From JAIPEI01 sp041685835 (lineage in GTDB: Bacteria; Desulfobacterota; DSM-4660; Desulfatiglandales; HGW-15): a DNA stretch of 5,760 nucleotides. Shown here piece after piece: positions 1 through 5,757 of the stretch. The stretch covers positions 1 through 5,760 of the forward strand of contig JAWLEX010000164.1 of NCBI GenBank assembly GCA_041685835.1. Reading direction: 5' to 3'. The notes below the pieces were generated by a model. The model was not told where the DNA came from. It made no database searches and saw only the letters and a program-made list of their open reading frames with translations. How positions within the stretch are numbered: the first letter of the stretch is position 1; each line of letters opens with the position of its first letter. A program made the position numbers and the translations under genes.

Positions 1-95
1 AGGTTGCGCGGAGGCGTACTGAAGTACGCCGCACAAGCAACCTCGCAGATTGACGCCGAGATTGGCAAAAAAGACCATTTCTGGATGGAAACTAG
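1..95 (+). repeat. Left copy of a 95-bp inverted repeat with a two-part hairpin
   Basis: These 95 bases are identical to the reverse complement of 5663-5757; identity stops at base 96. The outer part folds well. AGGTTGC (1-7) pairs with GCAACCT (37-43). Inside it, GGCGTAC (13-19) pairs with GTACGCC (24-30) around a TGAA tetraloop, and GC (8-9) can pair with GC (31-32). The inner part (45-95) is a linear tail with a run of six A, ending five bases before the hypA start codon. The hairpin-plus-tail design resembles REP-like dispersed palindromic elements. From memory I associate similar sequences with Desulfobacterota genomes, but I could not search. The repeat carries no complete gene. It may continue to the left of the window. 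Confidence 0.95.
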
Positions 96-100
96 CTCAT

Positions 101-442
101 ATGCATGAAATGTCCATAGCCCAGAGCCTTGTGGAACTCCTTCAGGAAGAGATGGAAAAGGCCGGTGCCAGGACACTTCGAAGTGTCCGCCTGGAAATCG
201 GACGCCTGTCCGCAATTGTGCCGGAGGCCCTCTCCTTCGGGTTCCAGGTCGTGACCACGGGCACTGAATTGGAAGGGGCCGAGCTCATCATGGACATCAT
301 CCCCCTTCGTTGTACATGCAGGGAATGCGGGGGCGGGTTTGAGATGGAGGATTACAACTTTTGTTGCCCCCTCTGCGGAGGGGTTGAGATTGACACCCTG
401 TCGGGCAGGGAACTCTCGGTCAAAGAGATCACGGTGGATTGA
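101..442 (+). CDS. hypA: Hydrogenase maturation nickel metallochaperone HypA
   Basis: HypA binds nickel and works with the GTPase HypB to deliver it to the large subunit of [NiFe] hydrogenases in the cytoplasm. The protein has 113 residues, the usual family length. It opens with the canonical MHEMS, in which His2 is a nickel ligand. The zinc-binding loop is formed by two CxxC pairs, C73-C76 and C89-C92, with extra cysteines at 71 and 88. The frame is open back to base 50, but the 17 extra codons are read from the 95-bp repeat and would bury the conserved N-terminus, so ATG 101 is the start. No strong Shine-Dalgarno is present; the only candidates (GGA at 83-85 and 87-89) lie inside the repeat. 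hypB follows after 134 bp. No hydrogenase or hypC-F gene is in view. Confidence 0.97.
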   Translation: MHEMSIAQSLVELLQEEMEKAGARTLRSVRLEIGRLSAIVPEALSFGFQVVTTGTELEGAELIMDIIPLRCTCRECGGGFEMEDYNFCCPLCGGVEIDTLSGRELSVKEITVD

Positions 443-566
443 CCGAACCAGCCGGGATAATAATTTTTTTGGCGTTTTCGGTGTGTTACCAGGCGAGAAA
501 AGGTTTATCGTTTCGATTTGCGCCGCCAGCGATTAGCTTTCAGCCAACCGCTCAGGACGAAATTTT

Positions 567-570
567 GGAG
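567..570 (+). promoter_or_regulatory. Ribosome-binding site setting the hypB start
   Basis: GGAG lies six bases before ATG 577. It supports that codon over the in-frame TTG at 439, which overlaps the hypA stop and would add 46 residues with no recognisable HypB feature. Confidence 0.7.
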
Positions 571-576
571 TCCGCC

Positions 577-1239
577 ATGAAAACCATTTCCGTGGTGCGC
601 AACATTCTCGAGGCGAATAATCGAATCGCCCGTCAGAACCGCTCGATCTTTGACGAAAACCGCCTCTTTGTAATCAATCTCATGAGTTCACCCGGGTCCG
701 GAAAGACCACTCTTCTCGAAAAGACCATCGATGCCTTGAAAGACGACATGGGGATAGGCGTCATCGAAGGAGACATCCAGTCCTCTCACGATGCGGAGAG
801 AATCGCCCAAAAGGGCGTGCAGGTCGTACAGATCAATACGGGAGGGGCCTGTCACCTGGATGGAAACATGATTTGCGAGACGTTCGGGGCACTTGACTTC
901 GACATCATTGACCTGCTTGTGGTGGAGAATGTGGGCAACCTGGTCTGTCCGGCCGAGTTCAATGTGGGCGAGGATATGAAGGCCATGATCCTTAGCGTTA
1001 CAGAAGGAGAAGACAAGCCCGCCAAGTACCCCCTCATGTTTCGTGAATCCGGTGTACTCCTGATCAACAAGATAGACCTCCTGCCACACCTCGAATGCAG
1101 CATCGACGACATTAGGCGAGAGGTCTTCAATGTCAACCCCGGAATCACCGTCTTTGATGTTTCCTGCAAGACCGGCGAGGGACTGGAAGGCTGGTTCGAC
1201 TGGCTTCGAAGCCGTGTAAAGGCCTCTCCGGTTTCCTGA
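577..1239 (+). CDS. hypB: Hydrogenase maturation GTPase HypB
   Basis: HypB is a SIMIBI-class GTPase that drives GTP-dependent nickel transfer with HypA during [NiFe]-hydrogenase maturation. The 220-residue protein shows the P-loop SSPGSGKTT (residues 37-45, K43), the GD pair at 65-66 in EGDIQSSHDAERI, and NKID (164-167) for guanine specificity. The G-domain metal site is present: C92 and H93 in ACHLDG and C124 in NLVCPAEF, with the same 32-residue Cys-Cys spacing as in the E. coli protein. The N-terminus is short and has neither the CxxCGC high-affinity nickel motif nor a histidine-rich storage stretch, so this is a minimal HypB. The start is ATG 577, with a good ribosome-binding site. An open in-frame extension runs back to TTG 439 but looks non-coding. 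Confidence 0.97.
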   Translation: MKTISVVRNILEANNRIARQNRSIFDENRLFVINLMSSPGSGKTTLLEKTIDALKDDMGIGVIEGDIQSSHDAERIAQKGVQVVQINTGGACHLDGNMICETFGALDFDIIDLLVVENVGNLVCPAEFNVGEDMKAMILSVTEGEDKPAKYPLMFRESGVLLINKIDLLPHLECSIDDIRREVFNVNPGITVFDVSCKTGEGLEGWFDWLRSRVKASPVS

Positions 1240-1546
1240 GTTTTCCGCCGTTTCTTCCCCTGAATCCTTATTGCAAGACCCGACGGCATGTACTATGCTC
1301 CTTTGCCACCCCCGCGCATGAAAATCCGGTCAGGCTCCGAGGACCGGGGACTTCCGCAGCGCACTCCGCTCCCGGCCCCCTCCGCCGCTAGACCTTGTTT
1401 ACCGGCCATTATGCGGAATATCAGCCCAGGGGGGGACACTTAGGGAACCTTCAACGTCTGTCCTTTGAAATGCGGCGTCTTTGTTTTATTGTCGGCGAAA
1501 TTCGCGTTTTTTCGCAAAGTATTTTTGTGCCGAAGAGGAAACAGAA
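1240..1546. other. Gene-free region between hypB and the polyamine operon
   Basis: This 307-bp stretch contains no credible reading frame; the open frames across it are out-of-frame extensions of neighbouring genes. It is GC-rich on the left and becomes T-rich from about 1480. Visible structure includes a GC hairpin (1326-1347), an overlapping set of GC-rich half-palindromes at 1344-1375, a G-rich run near 1431-1437, and a GCGAA/TTCGC pair with a second TTCGC around 1496-1515, so alternative pairing is possible. It must hold the promoter and leader of the downstream operon, but I see no convincing -35/-10 pair and no riboswitch I recognise. Confidence 0.6.
1326..1347. other. GC-rich hairpin
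   Basis: CCGGTC (1326-1331) is complementary to GACCGG (1342-1347) across a 10-base loop. No T-run follows, so it does not look like an intrinsic terminator. The 3' arm overlaps a second possible stem, CCGGG (1344-1348) with CCCGG (1371-1375), and the two folds would compete. Its role is unknown; it could be a remnant of a palindromic repeat or a leader structure. Confidence 0.35.
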
Positions 1547-2101
1547 ATGGAATCATTCATCCCTAAAAGGATGTTTTTCACGAAGGGTGTGGGAATTCAT
1601 CGCAACAAGTTACAGAGTTTCGAACTCGCTCTCAGGGACGCGGGTGTGGAACGCTGCAACATAGTCACCATTTCCAGCATCTTCCCTCCAGACTGTAAGC
1701 TTATTTCCAGAGATATAGGGATAAAGGAGATGCAACCGGGCCAGATCACCTTCACGGTCATGGCCCGCAACAGCACCAACGAGCCCAACCGGCTCATCTC
1801 GGCCGCGGTCGGGCTGGCCCGGCCCAAGAACGCAAAACAGTACGGATACGTCAGCGAGCACACAGCCTTCGGGGAAACCATGAGGAAATCCGCAGACTTT
1901 GCCGAGGACCTCGCGGCCACTATGCTGGCCTCCACCATGGGCATCGAGCTGGATCCCGACGTGGCCTGGGACGAGCGGAAACAGCTCTATAAGGTTGGGA
2001 AACGGCTCTTCGTCACCAAGAGCACGGCCCAGTCCGCCAGGGGTAATAAGAAGGGCCACTGGACCACTGTCGTAGCCCTCGCCGTGATGCTGCTGACATG
2101 A
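1547..2101 (+). CDS. pdaD: Pyruvoyl-dependent arginine decarboxylase
   Basis: The enzyme converts arginine to agmatine and CO2, the first step of polyamine synthesis here. Family members are made as a proenzyme that cleaves itself between two serines, leaving a pyruvoyl group on the larger subunit. The 184-residue protein shows this site as TISSIFPP, with cleavage expected between S43 and S44, which separates a small beta chain (1-43) from a large alpha chain (44-184). E110 in TAFGE matches the expected catalytic acid of the family. The length is within the bacterial range. ATG 1547 is chosen because AGAGGA (1534-1539) lies seven bases upstream and the motif spacing fits; the frame is open back to 1481 but reads unconserved sequence. 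Its stop overlaps the next start (ATGA), so the two genes are probably translationally coupled. Confidence 0.95.
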   Translation: MESFIPKRMFFTKGVGIHRNKLQSFELALRDAGVERCNIVTISSIFPPDCKLISRDIGIKEMQPGQITFTVMARNSTNEPNRLISAAVGLARPKNAKQYGYVSEHTAFGETMRKSADFAEDLAATMLASTMGIELDPDVAWDERKQLYKVGKRLFVTKSTAQSARGNKKGHWTTVVALAVMLLT

Positions 2102-3237
2102 TCAAGACGGCCGGGGGCGCCTTCTTCGGAATGCCCCGCGACCAGAGGCGGAGCCTGCCTGTTATGACCACCCATGAATCCCTCTTCGAAGGAAGACCGG
2201 ACATCCTTCCGCCTCCTCTCCGCCGAGGGATGACCGTACGGGACCTGCTGGAAACCCTCGGCCGGACCTCGTTCGAGGCCCGAAGGGTCTCACGAGGGGC
2301 ACGGTTACTGAAACGCATGGTCCAGGAGGGCGATGTGATATGGCTAGGCATCGCCGGGGCCGGGATAGCCGGCGGCATGGGCGGCATGGTGATCTCGCTC
2401 ATGGAGGCTGGCTTCCTGGACGTGATCTGTTCCACCGGCGCCCAGGTATACCACGACCTGCACTTCGCCTTCGGCCTGCCTGTCAAGGCCGTCTCCCCGC
2501 ATCAGGACGACAATGAGCTGAGACGCCGGGGCGACACGAGGATATACGACATAGGCATCCGCGAGCTGGAAACCCTGGAGGCCCAGGATGAAATCCTTCG
2601 TGAGTTCGTCCGCGAGCGTTGGCGTGAAGACCTCTCTGACCGGTTGCTCTCCTCGTGGGAGTTCAATCATGCCCTCGGCCGCTGGGTCCTGGAACGAAGC
2701 CCCCACCCGGAGCGAAGCTTTACTGCAACTGCGGCGCGACTCGGGATTCCTGTCTTCTGGGATTCCCTGGCCAACCACTCCATAGCCATGAACCTGGTAC
2801 TGACCGACCGGGAGGGCTTCCCCGTCACCCTGTCCGCGCAGAAGGACGTCTTCGACTCCGCAGCCGTTGTCTTCGGCTCGAAGTACACCGGCTTTTTGGA
2901 GCTGGGCGGAGGCGGACCGAAAAACTTCATACAGCAAACCGGCCCCTTCATCAGCCAGATCCTCGGCGTGGATTTCAAAGGGGCGGACCGTGGATTGCAG
3001 ATCGGGACGGCAATTGAGCGTGAGGGCAGCCTTTCGAGCTGCACCTTCGGAGAGGCCGTGACCTGGGGAAAATACCGCGAGGCCGAAGAAGAAAAACTGG
3101 TCCAGATCTGGGGTGAATACAGCGTTGTCTTTCCTCTTCTCGGCGCATACGCACTCGAGACCTGCGGCGACCGGCCGCCCAGGGACCTGGTTTCCCGGAT
3201 GCCCGCTATGACAAAACAGCTCGAGGAGGCCCTTTGA
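2098..3237 (+). CDS. Deoxyhypusine-synthase-like protein, probable homospermidine synthase
   Basis: This is a member of the deoxyhypusine synthase (DHS) family, whose enzymes use NAD to move an aminobutyl group from a polyamine through a covalent lysine imine. The catalytic lysine is visible as K275 in LELGGGGPKNF, followed by the family motif GEAVTWGK (318-325). An NAD-binding glycine-rich region lies near 84-97 (GIAGAGIAGGMGG), with STGAQVYHD (112-120) after it. Bacteria lack eIF5A, so true hypusine formation is not expected. Placement between an arginine decarboxylase and an agmatinase instead points to homospermidine formation from putrescine (inference). The start is uncertain: ATG 2098 overlaps the upstream stop, but ATG 2164 (357 residues) has a purine-rich site ten bases upstream, and family similarity seems to begin after about residue 35. 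The stop overlaps the next start (TTGA). Confidence 0.9.
   Translation: MIKTAGGAFFGMPRDQRRSLPVMTTHESLFEGRPDILPPPLRRGMTVRDLLETLGRTSFEARRVSRGARLLKRMVQEGDVIWLGIAGAGIAGGMGGMVISLMEAGFLDVICSTGAQVYHDLHFAFGLPVKAVSPHQDDNELRRRGDTRIYDIGIRELETLEAQDEILREFVRERWREDLSDRLLSSWEFNHALGRWVLERSPHPERSFTATAARLGIPVFWDSLANHSIAMNLVLTDREGFPVTLSAQKDVFDSAAVVFGSKYTGFLELGGGGPKNFIQQTGPFISQILGVDFKGADRGLQIGTAIEREGSLSSCTFGEAVTWGKYREAEEEKLVQIWGEYSVVFPLLGAYALETCGDRPPRDLVSRMPAMTKQLEEAL
3223..3229 (+). promoter_or_regulatory. Ribosome-binding site for the TTG-started ureohydrolase gene
   Basis: GAGGAGG, a near-perfect Shine-Dalgarno, lies inside the end of the preceding gene, four bases before TTG 3234. The spacing is short, but the strength of the site and the TTGA overlap support the TTG start. 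Confidence 0.75.
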
Positions 3238-4190
3238 TCAGCCACCCCATACCGTTTCTGGATCCCGGCCCGGAGTTCAGTGATCCGGTCCATGCGGCGG
3301 TCATCCTGCTTCCGGTCCCCTACGAGGGCGGGGTGTCATGGGGCCGCGGGGCGGCCCTGGGGCCGGATGCCGTGCTCGAGGCGTCGGCCGAGCTGGAGAT
3401 CTACGACGAGTCGCTTCGCTTTGAGCCGTGCCGCATGGGCATTGCCACGATCGCGCCCCCCGATGATTTATCCCGTTCCGAGGCCATGATCTCCTCGGTC
3501 CGCAGGAACATGCGTAGCATCCTCGAAACCGGAAAGTTCCCGGTGGCCCTTGGCGGAGATCACTCGGTGAGCGTCGGGGTTTTTCAGGAGTTGTACGCGA
3601 AGTACGGGCGGCTTTCGGTGGTCCAGATCGACGCCCACGCCGACCTCCGGGAAAATTACCGCGGAGACCCCTTCAGCCATGCGTGCACCATGGCCCGCAT
3701 CCGGGAAAACACCGGCGACACCCTTCAGATAGGCATCAGAAGCCTCTGCCGGGAAGAGGCGGATCGTATCACCCGCGAAGATATTCCGGTCTGCTTCATG
3801 GAAGAGTTCCGGTCCGGGGCTTTCGACCTGGAAGGGGCTGTCCGCCGGCTGCCGGACCCTGTGTTCATCACCGTGGATGTGGACGCCCTTGACTGGAGCG
3901 TAGTGCGAAGCACGGGCACCCCCGAGCCGGGTGGATTTCTCTGGCACGAGGTGATCGATCTGCTTGCTATGCTCTTCCGCGAACGGGAGGTGGCGGGATT
4001 CGATGTAATGGAGTTGAGCCAGGATCCGCCTGACAGGAATTCGGCCTTTGCCGTGGCCAAGCTGGTCTATAAAATGCTTGGCTACAAGCTCGCTTCCACT
4101 GTGGCGGCCGGCCGAACCCTCTGGCCGGAGCGCCCCGCAGGACCCATCCTCACTCAAACAGGGCCGTGGGGGACAAAAGGCCATTCGTGA
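3234..4190 (+). CDS. speB: Agmatinase (ureohydrolase family)
   Basis: The predicted reaction is hydrolysis of agmatine to putrescine and urea, the step after arginine decarboxylase. The 318-residue protein belongs to the arginase/agmatinase superfamily and keeps all six binuclear-manganese ligands: H110 in GGDHS, D133, H135 and D137 in DAHAD, and D215 and D217 in DVDALD. The substrate-loop motif GTPEPGG (228-234) is intact. After DVDALD the family's usual proline is replaced by WSVVRS, and the late motif reads FDVMELSQDPPDRNS (256-270), so it is somewhat divergent. Arginase or another guanidino-hydrolase activity cannot be excluded from sequence, but the operon partner that makes agmatine favours agmatinase. 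The start is TTG, overlapping the upstream stop, with a strong ribosome-binding site. Confidence 0.92.
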   Translation: MISHPIPFLDPGPEFSDPVHAAVILLPVPYEGGVSWGRGAALGPDAVLEASAELEIYDESLRFEPCRMGIATIAPPDDLSRSEAMISSVRRNMRSILETGKFPVALGGDHSVSVGVFQELYAKYGRLSVVQIDAHADLRENYRGDPFSHACTMARIRENTGDTLQIGIRSLCREEADRITREDIPVCFMEEFRSGAFDLEGAVRRLPDPVFITVDVDALDWSVVRSTGTPEPGGFLWHEVIDLLAMLFREREVAGFDVMELSQDPPDRNSAFAVAKLVYKMLGYKLASTVAAGRTLWPERPAGPILTQTGPWGTKGHS

Positions 4191-4224
4191 AGTGCGTAAA
4201 CCGGCGCAAGGACTGTAACCGGGC

Positions 4225-4231
4225 AAAGGAG
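4225..4231 (+). promoter_or_regulatory. Ribosome-binding site for the TTG-started kinase gene
   Basis: AAAGGAG lies eight bases before TTG 4240. It makes that codon the clear start; the first in-frame ATG, at residue 42, would remove the putative ATP-contacting lysine. Confidence 0.75.
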
Positions 4232-4239
4232 ACGGCGGT

Positions 4240-4878
4240 TTGCCGATCAACCCGCTGAGAAACCCATCAAACACACGCCCGGCTATTTGGCCCCTGGATT
4301 GGCGGGGAAAGAGCCTGGTGGTAAAGGACTACAGGTGCAACGGGTTCCTCTTCAGGAACACTATGGGGCGATTCCTGGTGTGGCGGGAGGGCCGGGCGCT
4401 TCGAAGACTTCACGGACTCGAGGGAATCCCCAGGTTCTACGGGAGCGTGCAGGGTCTCGCCCTGATCATGGACGCCGTTCCCGGTCGAGCCGTGGAGGGG
4501 CTGGAACACGAAGCCCCTCTACCCGGATCCTTTTTCGAGAAGCTGCGTGCCCTGGTAAACACATTTCATGACCGGGGGATCGCCCACTGTGACCTGAAGC
4601 GGGCCCCTAACATTCTCCTGGGGCAAGACGGCGCCCCCTACATCGTGGACTGGTCCGCCGCCATATCGGCAACGGAGTTCCGGCCCTTTCCATTATCCCT
4701 CTTATACCGTCGTTTTGTCCTGGACGACCTGAACGCCGTGGTCAAACTCCACCTCAAACACCGGCCCTGGGACGTCTCCGCCCAGGAACTGGATCGGTAT
4801 CAACGCCGCGGACCGCTGGAAAGAGCCGCCCGCCGAATCCGGGACCGGGCCCGGGAACTGCTTAAACGTCTGGCTTAG
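4240..4878 (+). CDS. Small atypical protein-kinase-like protein (RIO/KdkA-like fold)
   Basis: This 212-residue protein has the core of a compact kinase fold of the RIO or lipopolysaccharide-kinase type. The candidate ATP-binding lysine is K29 in LVVKDY, with E50 (WREGRAL) as its likely partner. The catalytic loop reads HCDLKRAPNILL, with D118 and N124, and the metal-binding DFG equivalent is DWS (137-139). No glycine-rich loop and no long activation segment are visible, and the C-terminal lobe is shortened, ending in an Arg/Lys-rich helix (190-210). D118 and N124 are six residues apart instead of the usual five. No signal peptide or membrane segment is seen. It lies 49 bp after the agmatinase gene on the same strand, so cotranscription is plausible. 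Its substrate (protein, lipid A-core sugar or small molecule) cannot be told from sequence. Confidence 0.8.
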   Translation: MPINPLRNPSNTRPAIWPLDWRGKSLVVKDYRCNGFLFRNTMGRFLVWREGRALRRLHGLEGIPRFYGSVQGLALIMDAVPGRAVEGLEHEAPLPGSFFEKLRALVNTFHDRGIAHCDLKRAPNILLGQDGAPYIVDWSAAISATEFRPFPLSLLYRRFVLDDLNAVVKLHLKHRPWDVSAQELDRYQRRGPLERAARRIRDRARELLKRLA

Positions 4879-4937
4879 AGCCCGGGCCGCCGCTTCTCAT
4901 CCAGCCCTCCTGCATCAGTAACCGGGCGCCCTCTCTT

Positions 4938-5618
4938 TTACTGAGACGCCAGGCAGACTATGATCTTGTCGGCCACGCCCCTGCCGAGGGCCAGGCGAGT
5001 GGTGCCGTGCCCCACGATCAGGCGTCCCTGGCCGTTATTGCTTATCACCTCCAGCTCATCGCCGCGACGGAGCCCCATGGAAGCGAGCCGGCCCTGGGCA
5101 CTCCGCCCGCCCGCCATGTCCTTGATGGCTACATGCTCCCCCGGCCTGGCCTGGGAAAGAGGCAGCAAGGGTTGCTGTTTGGAGAGGCAATCAGAGCAGA
5201 TCCCGTAGATCTCCATCTTGTGCTGGAGCATGTGAAACCCGGACTCCCGGGCGATACGGGCCTGAAGGTTTTCCATATCGGGGTTGCTGAACTCACTGAT
5301 GCGGCCGCACTTAGTACAGATGATATGGTCATGGTGGCGGCCCAGGTGCCGGTGTTCGAAGCGGGGGGGCTGGCCTTCGAACTGCTTTTTCTGGGCAAAG
5401 CCGTGCTCGACCCATCTATTCATGCACTGGCGGACAAAATCCGTGTCGTAATCATAGCCTCTCTCTCTCAGGGCTTCCACGAGGTCCTGCAGGGTGACAT
5501 GGTCTTCGATCTCCAAAAAGACATCGATGATATTGAGCCGGTCTTCGACGCGTCCGATATCGTCCCCCATGATGAGGGAACGGAAGTTTTCCTTTTCATG
5601 TAGTTTTTCATTGCTCAT
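4938..5618 (-). CDS. Fur-family regulator with C-terminal FeoA domain (fusion)
   Basis: This 226-residue protein joins two iron-related domains. Residues about 22-146 form a Fur-type repressor: a winged helix (about 24-80), then HHDHIICTKCG (95-105) and CSDC (141-144), giving the structural zinc Cys4 site C101, C104, C141 and C144. E88, H96, H98 and E109 are candidate regulatory metal ligands. Residues about 152-225 form a complete FeoA/SH3-like domain (LPLSQARPGE, LASMGLRRGDELEV, TRLALGRGVADKIIV). FeoA is normally a separate partner of the iron transporter FeoB, or a C-terminal domain of DtxR-type regulators, so attachment to Fur is unusual. No feoB lies downstream; the next gene converges from the other strand. 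ATG 5618 has a GGGAG (5631-5635) twelve bases upstream, a long spacing. The inverted repeat begins 44 bp upstream. Likely a metal-responsive transcription factor. Confidence 0.93.
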   Translation of the reverse strand: MSNEKLHEKENFRSLIMGDDIGRVEDRLNIIDVFLEIEDHVTLQDLVEALRERGYDYDTDFVRQCMNRWVEHGFAQKKQFEGQPPRFEHRHLGRHHDHIICTKCGRISEFSNPDMENLQARIARESGFHMLQHKMEIYGICSDCLSKQQPLLPLSQARPGEHVAIKDMAGGRSAQGRLASMGLRRGDELEVISNNGQGRLIVGHGTTRLALGRGVADKIIVCLASQ

Positions 5619-5662
5619 AGGTGTCAGCAGCTCCCGAATACGGATTTGAGATGTGAGTTATT

Positions 5663-5757
5663 CTAGTTTCCATCCAGAAATGGTCTTTTTTGCCAATCTC
5701 GGCGTCAATCTGCGAGGTTGCTTGTGCGGCGTACTTCAGTACGCCTCCGCGCAACCT
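5663..5757 (-). repeat. Right copy of the 95-bp inverted repeat
   Basis: This is an exact reverse-complement match to 1-95. Its hairpin half lies outward: GAGGTTGC (5714-5721) pairs with GCAACCTC (5751-5758), one base pair longer than can be seen on the left, and the inner stem has a TTCA loop on this strand. Its linear tail points inward to the Fur-FeoA gene, 44 bp from that start codon. A TAGAAT on the - strand (5660-5665) straddles the inner edge but has no matching -35 element. Exact identity over 95 bases indicates recent duplication, gene conversion or active maintenance. Confidence 0.95.

Noticed and set aside
50..100. Extended N-terminus for HypA starting at base 50
   Set aside because: The 17 codons are read from the 95-bp repeat, and the canonical MHEMS start of the family lies at 101.
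439..470. Promoter built from TTGACC (439-444) and GATAAT/AATAAT (456-464)
   Set aside because: The spacer is only 11 to 14 bases, too short for a standard sigma-70 promoter.
456..470. Fur box at GATAATAATTTTTTT
   Set aside because: Only one half resembles the Fur consensus; the inverted second half is missing.
461..471. Intrinsic terminator at the T-run after hypA
   Set aside because: No stable GC stem precedes the T-run.
1395..1664. Small protein gene upstream of the arginine decarboxylase
   Set aside because: It overlaps the decarboxylase in another frame, has no ribosome-binding site or recognisable domain, and reads through the structured GC-poor leader.
2344..2937. Long reading frames opposite the DHS-like and ureohydrolase genes
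   Set aside because: They are antisense shadows of conserved coding sequence in GC-rich DNA, with no recognisable domain.
4880..4939. Shared terminator between the converging kinase and Fur-FeoA genes
   Set aside because: GCCCGG (4880-4885) can pair with CCGGGC (4922-4927), but the loop is 36 bases and the T-tract is broken by C. GGGCGCCC (4924-4931) alone is too small.
5660..5665. TAGAAT on the - strand as the -10 box of the Fur-FeoA gene
   Set aside because: No -35-like hexamer lies 16 to 18 bases upstream.
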